This document shows positions 62,941 to 64,000 of a stretch of DNA of 64,000 bases, in pieces. The notes below the pieces were generated by a model. That model made no database searches and had not been told where the DNA came from. It saw only the letters and a program-made list of their open reading frames with translations. Each line of letters starts with the position of its first letter. The first letter of the stretch is position 1. The stretch comes from Oikopleura dioica (lineage: Eukaryota; Chordata; Appendicularia; Copelata; Oikopleuridae), in contig OU015570.1 of the NCBI GenBank assembly GCA_907165135.1, positions 496,001-560,000 on the forward strand, given 5' to 3'. The translations under genes were made by a program, and so were the position numbers.

Positions 62941-63800
62941 TCGTGTCTCAACTAGAGCAGCTCCTCCACGTCCACGTCAGTCTCCAGTACAAAGGCTTTG
63001 TTGCCCCTGACTTGCTTGACACCCTTGCGACGGAAGAAATTATTGAACTTTTTCTTAATATCCTCCCGCTTGAGCTGACCACGTGGTTTATACATCTTAC
63101 TTGGCGCCTCTCTTTTCAGCTTATCCAGATCACGTTTGTTCAAAGTCCGACCCGTGTACGTGGACACCCTGCCGGAGCTCATCTCGACTTTCATGTCTCG
63201 GTTGCTAAGAATTTCCTTCAATTCTACTGCGCCCGAGTTCTGCCGCGGTAAGGCCGCTCGATTTCTCGAATACAACTTGTCCACCTTTTCTCGCGGAGAA
63301 AAATTCTTTCGCATCAACACATTAAGCTCATCGAATTTATCCACTGCATCGCGTGTATCTACCTTGTCTTCATCAATCTCTTCGGGGTTAAAACTTTTCA
63401 CGTGTATCTTCTTAGATCTCACTGCTTTCTGCTGCTCTGAACTGATAAACGCCAGCGTAGATCTAAAGTCGTTCGTGTAGAGATCCAAAACCAACTCCAC
63501 CTGAGTGATTTCTACGTGTCCCACGGCTTTAGTGGCTTTATCAATCTCTGCCAAAAAGATCTTGCTTTCAACGATTATATCACGGTTTATCAAGTCCTAA
63601 AACTCAAGCTTGTGCTTGGTGGCTTTTTTTTCAAAAATACTCTCCCAGCGTTCAGGCTGCAGACCTATCGCACACAGTGCCCACGAAATTGATTCCGCAA
63701 ATGGCCCAAAAAAGTCGGGATCAGTGCAATAGTACTGCAGAAACCTACTTCCCCCCATTGGAGTTCCTCGGGGAAACCTTTCTTAAACAATAGCATTTTA
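62941..63800 (-). pseudogene. gag: Gag-like region of a second element
   Basis: A single frame from about 63790 (GTPMGGSRFLQYYCTD; SWALCAIGLQPERWESIF) crosses a TAG at 63598, continues for 213 codons (Lys/Arg-rich C-terminus FNNFFRRKGVKQVRG) and meets a TAG at 62950 before the protease region. No zinc knuckle seen. Stops without frameshifts suggest relatively recent decay. Confidence 0.55.
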
Positions 63801-64000
63801 AGTCATTATCTTCATCATTAGCTTTTTAATGATATCATAAAGTGCATCTGTTTTCACGTGGCTTTACTCGCCCCTTCCCACGACTCGTAAGAACCGGAGA
63901 AATTTCAGAAAGCGATAAATTGCTCCTGCAGTAACTCAACACCTTCGGATTTCTGACACGTGTAAGCGTTCTAACGTTTATTCTAGTACAGCAGTTTATC
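63801..64000. other. No feature recognised at window end
   Basis: Possible continuation of the gag-like region upstream, not supported by an open frame. Confidence 0.3.

Noticed and set aside
61608-63800. Stop-codon reassignment (TAG/TGA read as sense)
   Set aside because: Other remnants here use TAA, TAG and TGA as ordinary ends, and the element has a stop-dense gap at 62225-62340; decay is simpler.

Overview
The window reads as a gene-poor, A+T-rich, repeat-saturated metazoan chromosome. I cannot name the species. The evidence is the mix of element classes: a Penelope-like element (PLE) with reverse transcriptase (RT), GIY-YIG endonuclease and a hammerhead motif; Ty3/gypsy-like LTR elements with gag, retropepsin and an env-like glycoprotein; and hAT, Tc1/mariner, piggyBac-like and Mutator-like DNA elements. 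The few spliced coding remnants have introns as short as 39 bp. I found no rRNA, no intact host gene and no prokaryotic features. Almost everything recognisable is mobile DNA, much of it nested.

Layout. 1-8.1 kb: one large hAT-like composite with (GCGAA)n at both ends, holding smaller elements. 8.1-12.4 kb: a foldback element, then a decayed PLE on the minus strand. 12.6-18.4 kb: two hAT elements with 8-bp target duplications, the first holding about 32 copies of a 56-bp hairpin minisatellite. 18.4-29 kb: MITEs, tRNA-derived repeats, a Mutator-like foldback with a 9-bp duplication, a second foldback and another hAT. 29.4-35 kb: a multi-kb palindrome split by three hATs, all with matching 8-bp duplications. 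35-44 kb: LTR-like regions, a Tc1/mariner-like element carrying a spliced non-transposase gene, and other exon remnants. 44-48 kb: two copies of a 541-bp miniature LTR element whose LTRs contain a tRNA-like gene. 48.4-49.6 kb: an unidentified, possibly host, coding region. 50-64 kb: minus-strand LTR retroelements, including a 3.2-kb tandem duplication of an env-like segment interrupted by a 700-bp foldback with two head-to-head hammerhead motifs.

Recurring themes. (1) Several hAT families have their own 5-10 bp iterated motif, inverted at the two ends. (2) A separate module (G-quadruplex-type motif, CTGAG..CTCAG hairpin, 56-bp hairpin minisatellite) sits inside at least five hATs and the large composite. 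(3) Hammerhead-type motifs with a 6-nt palindromic stem III occur in four unrelated contexts. (4) Coding sequence is mainly retroelement gag/pro/env/RT, nearly all broken by stops, frameshifts or insertions. All folding, duplication and homology statements were made by eye.
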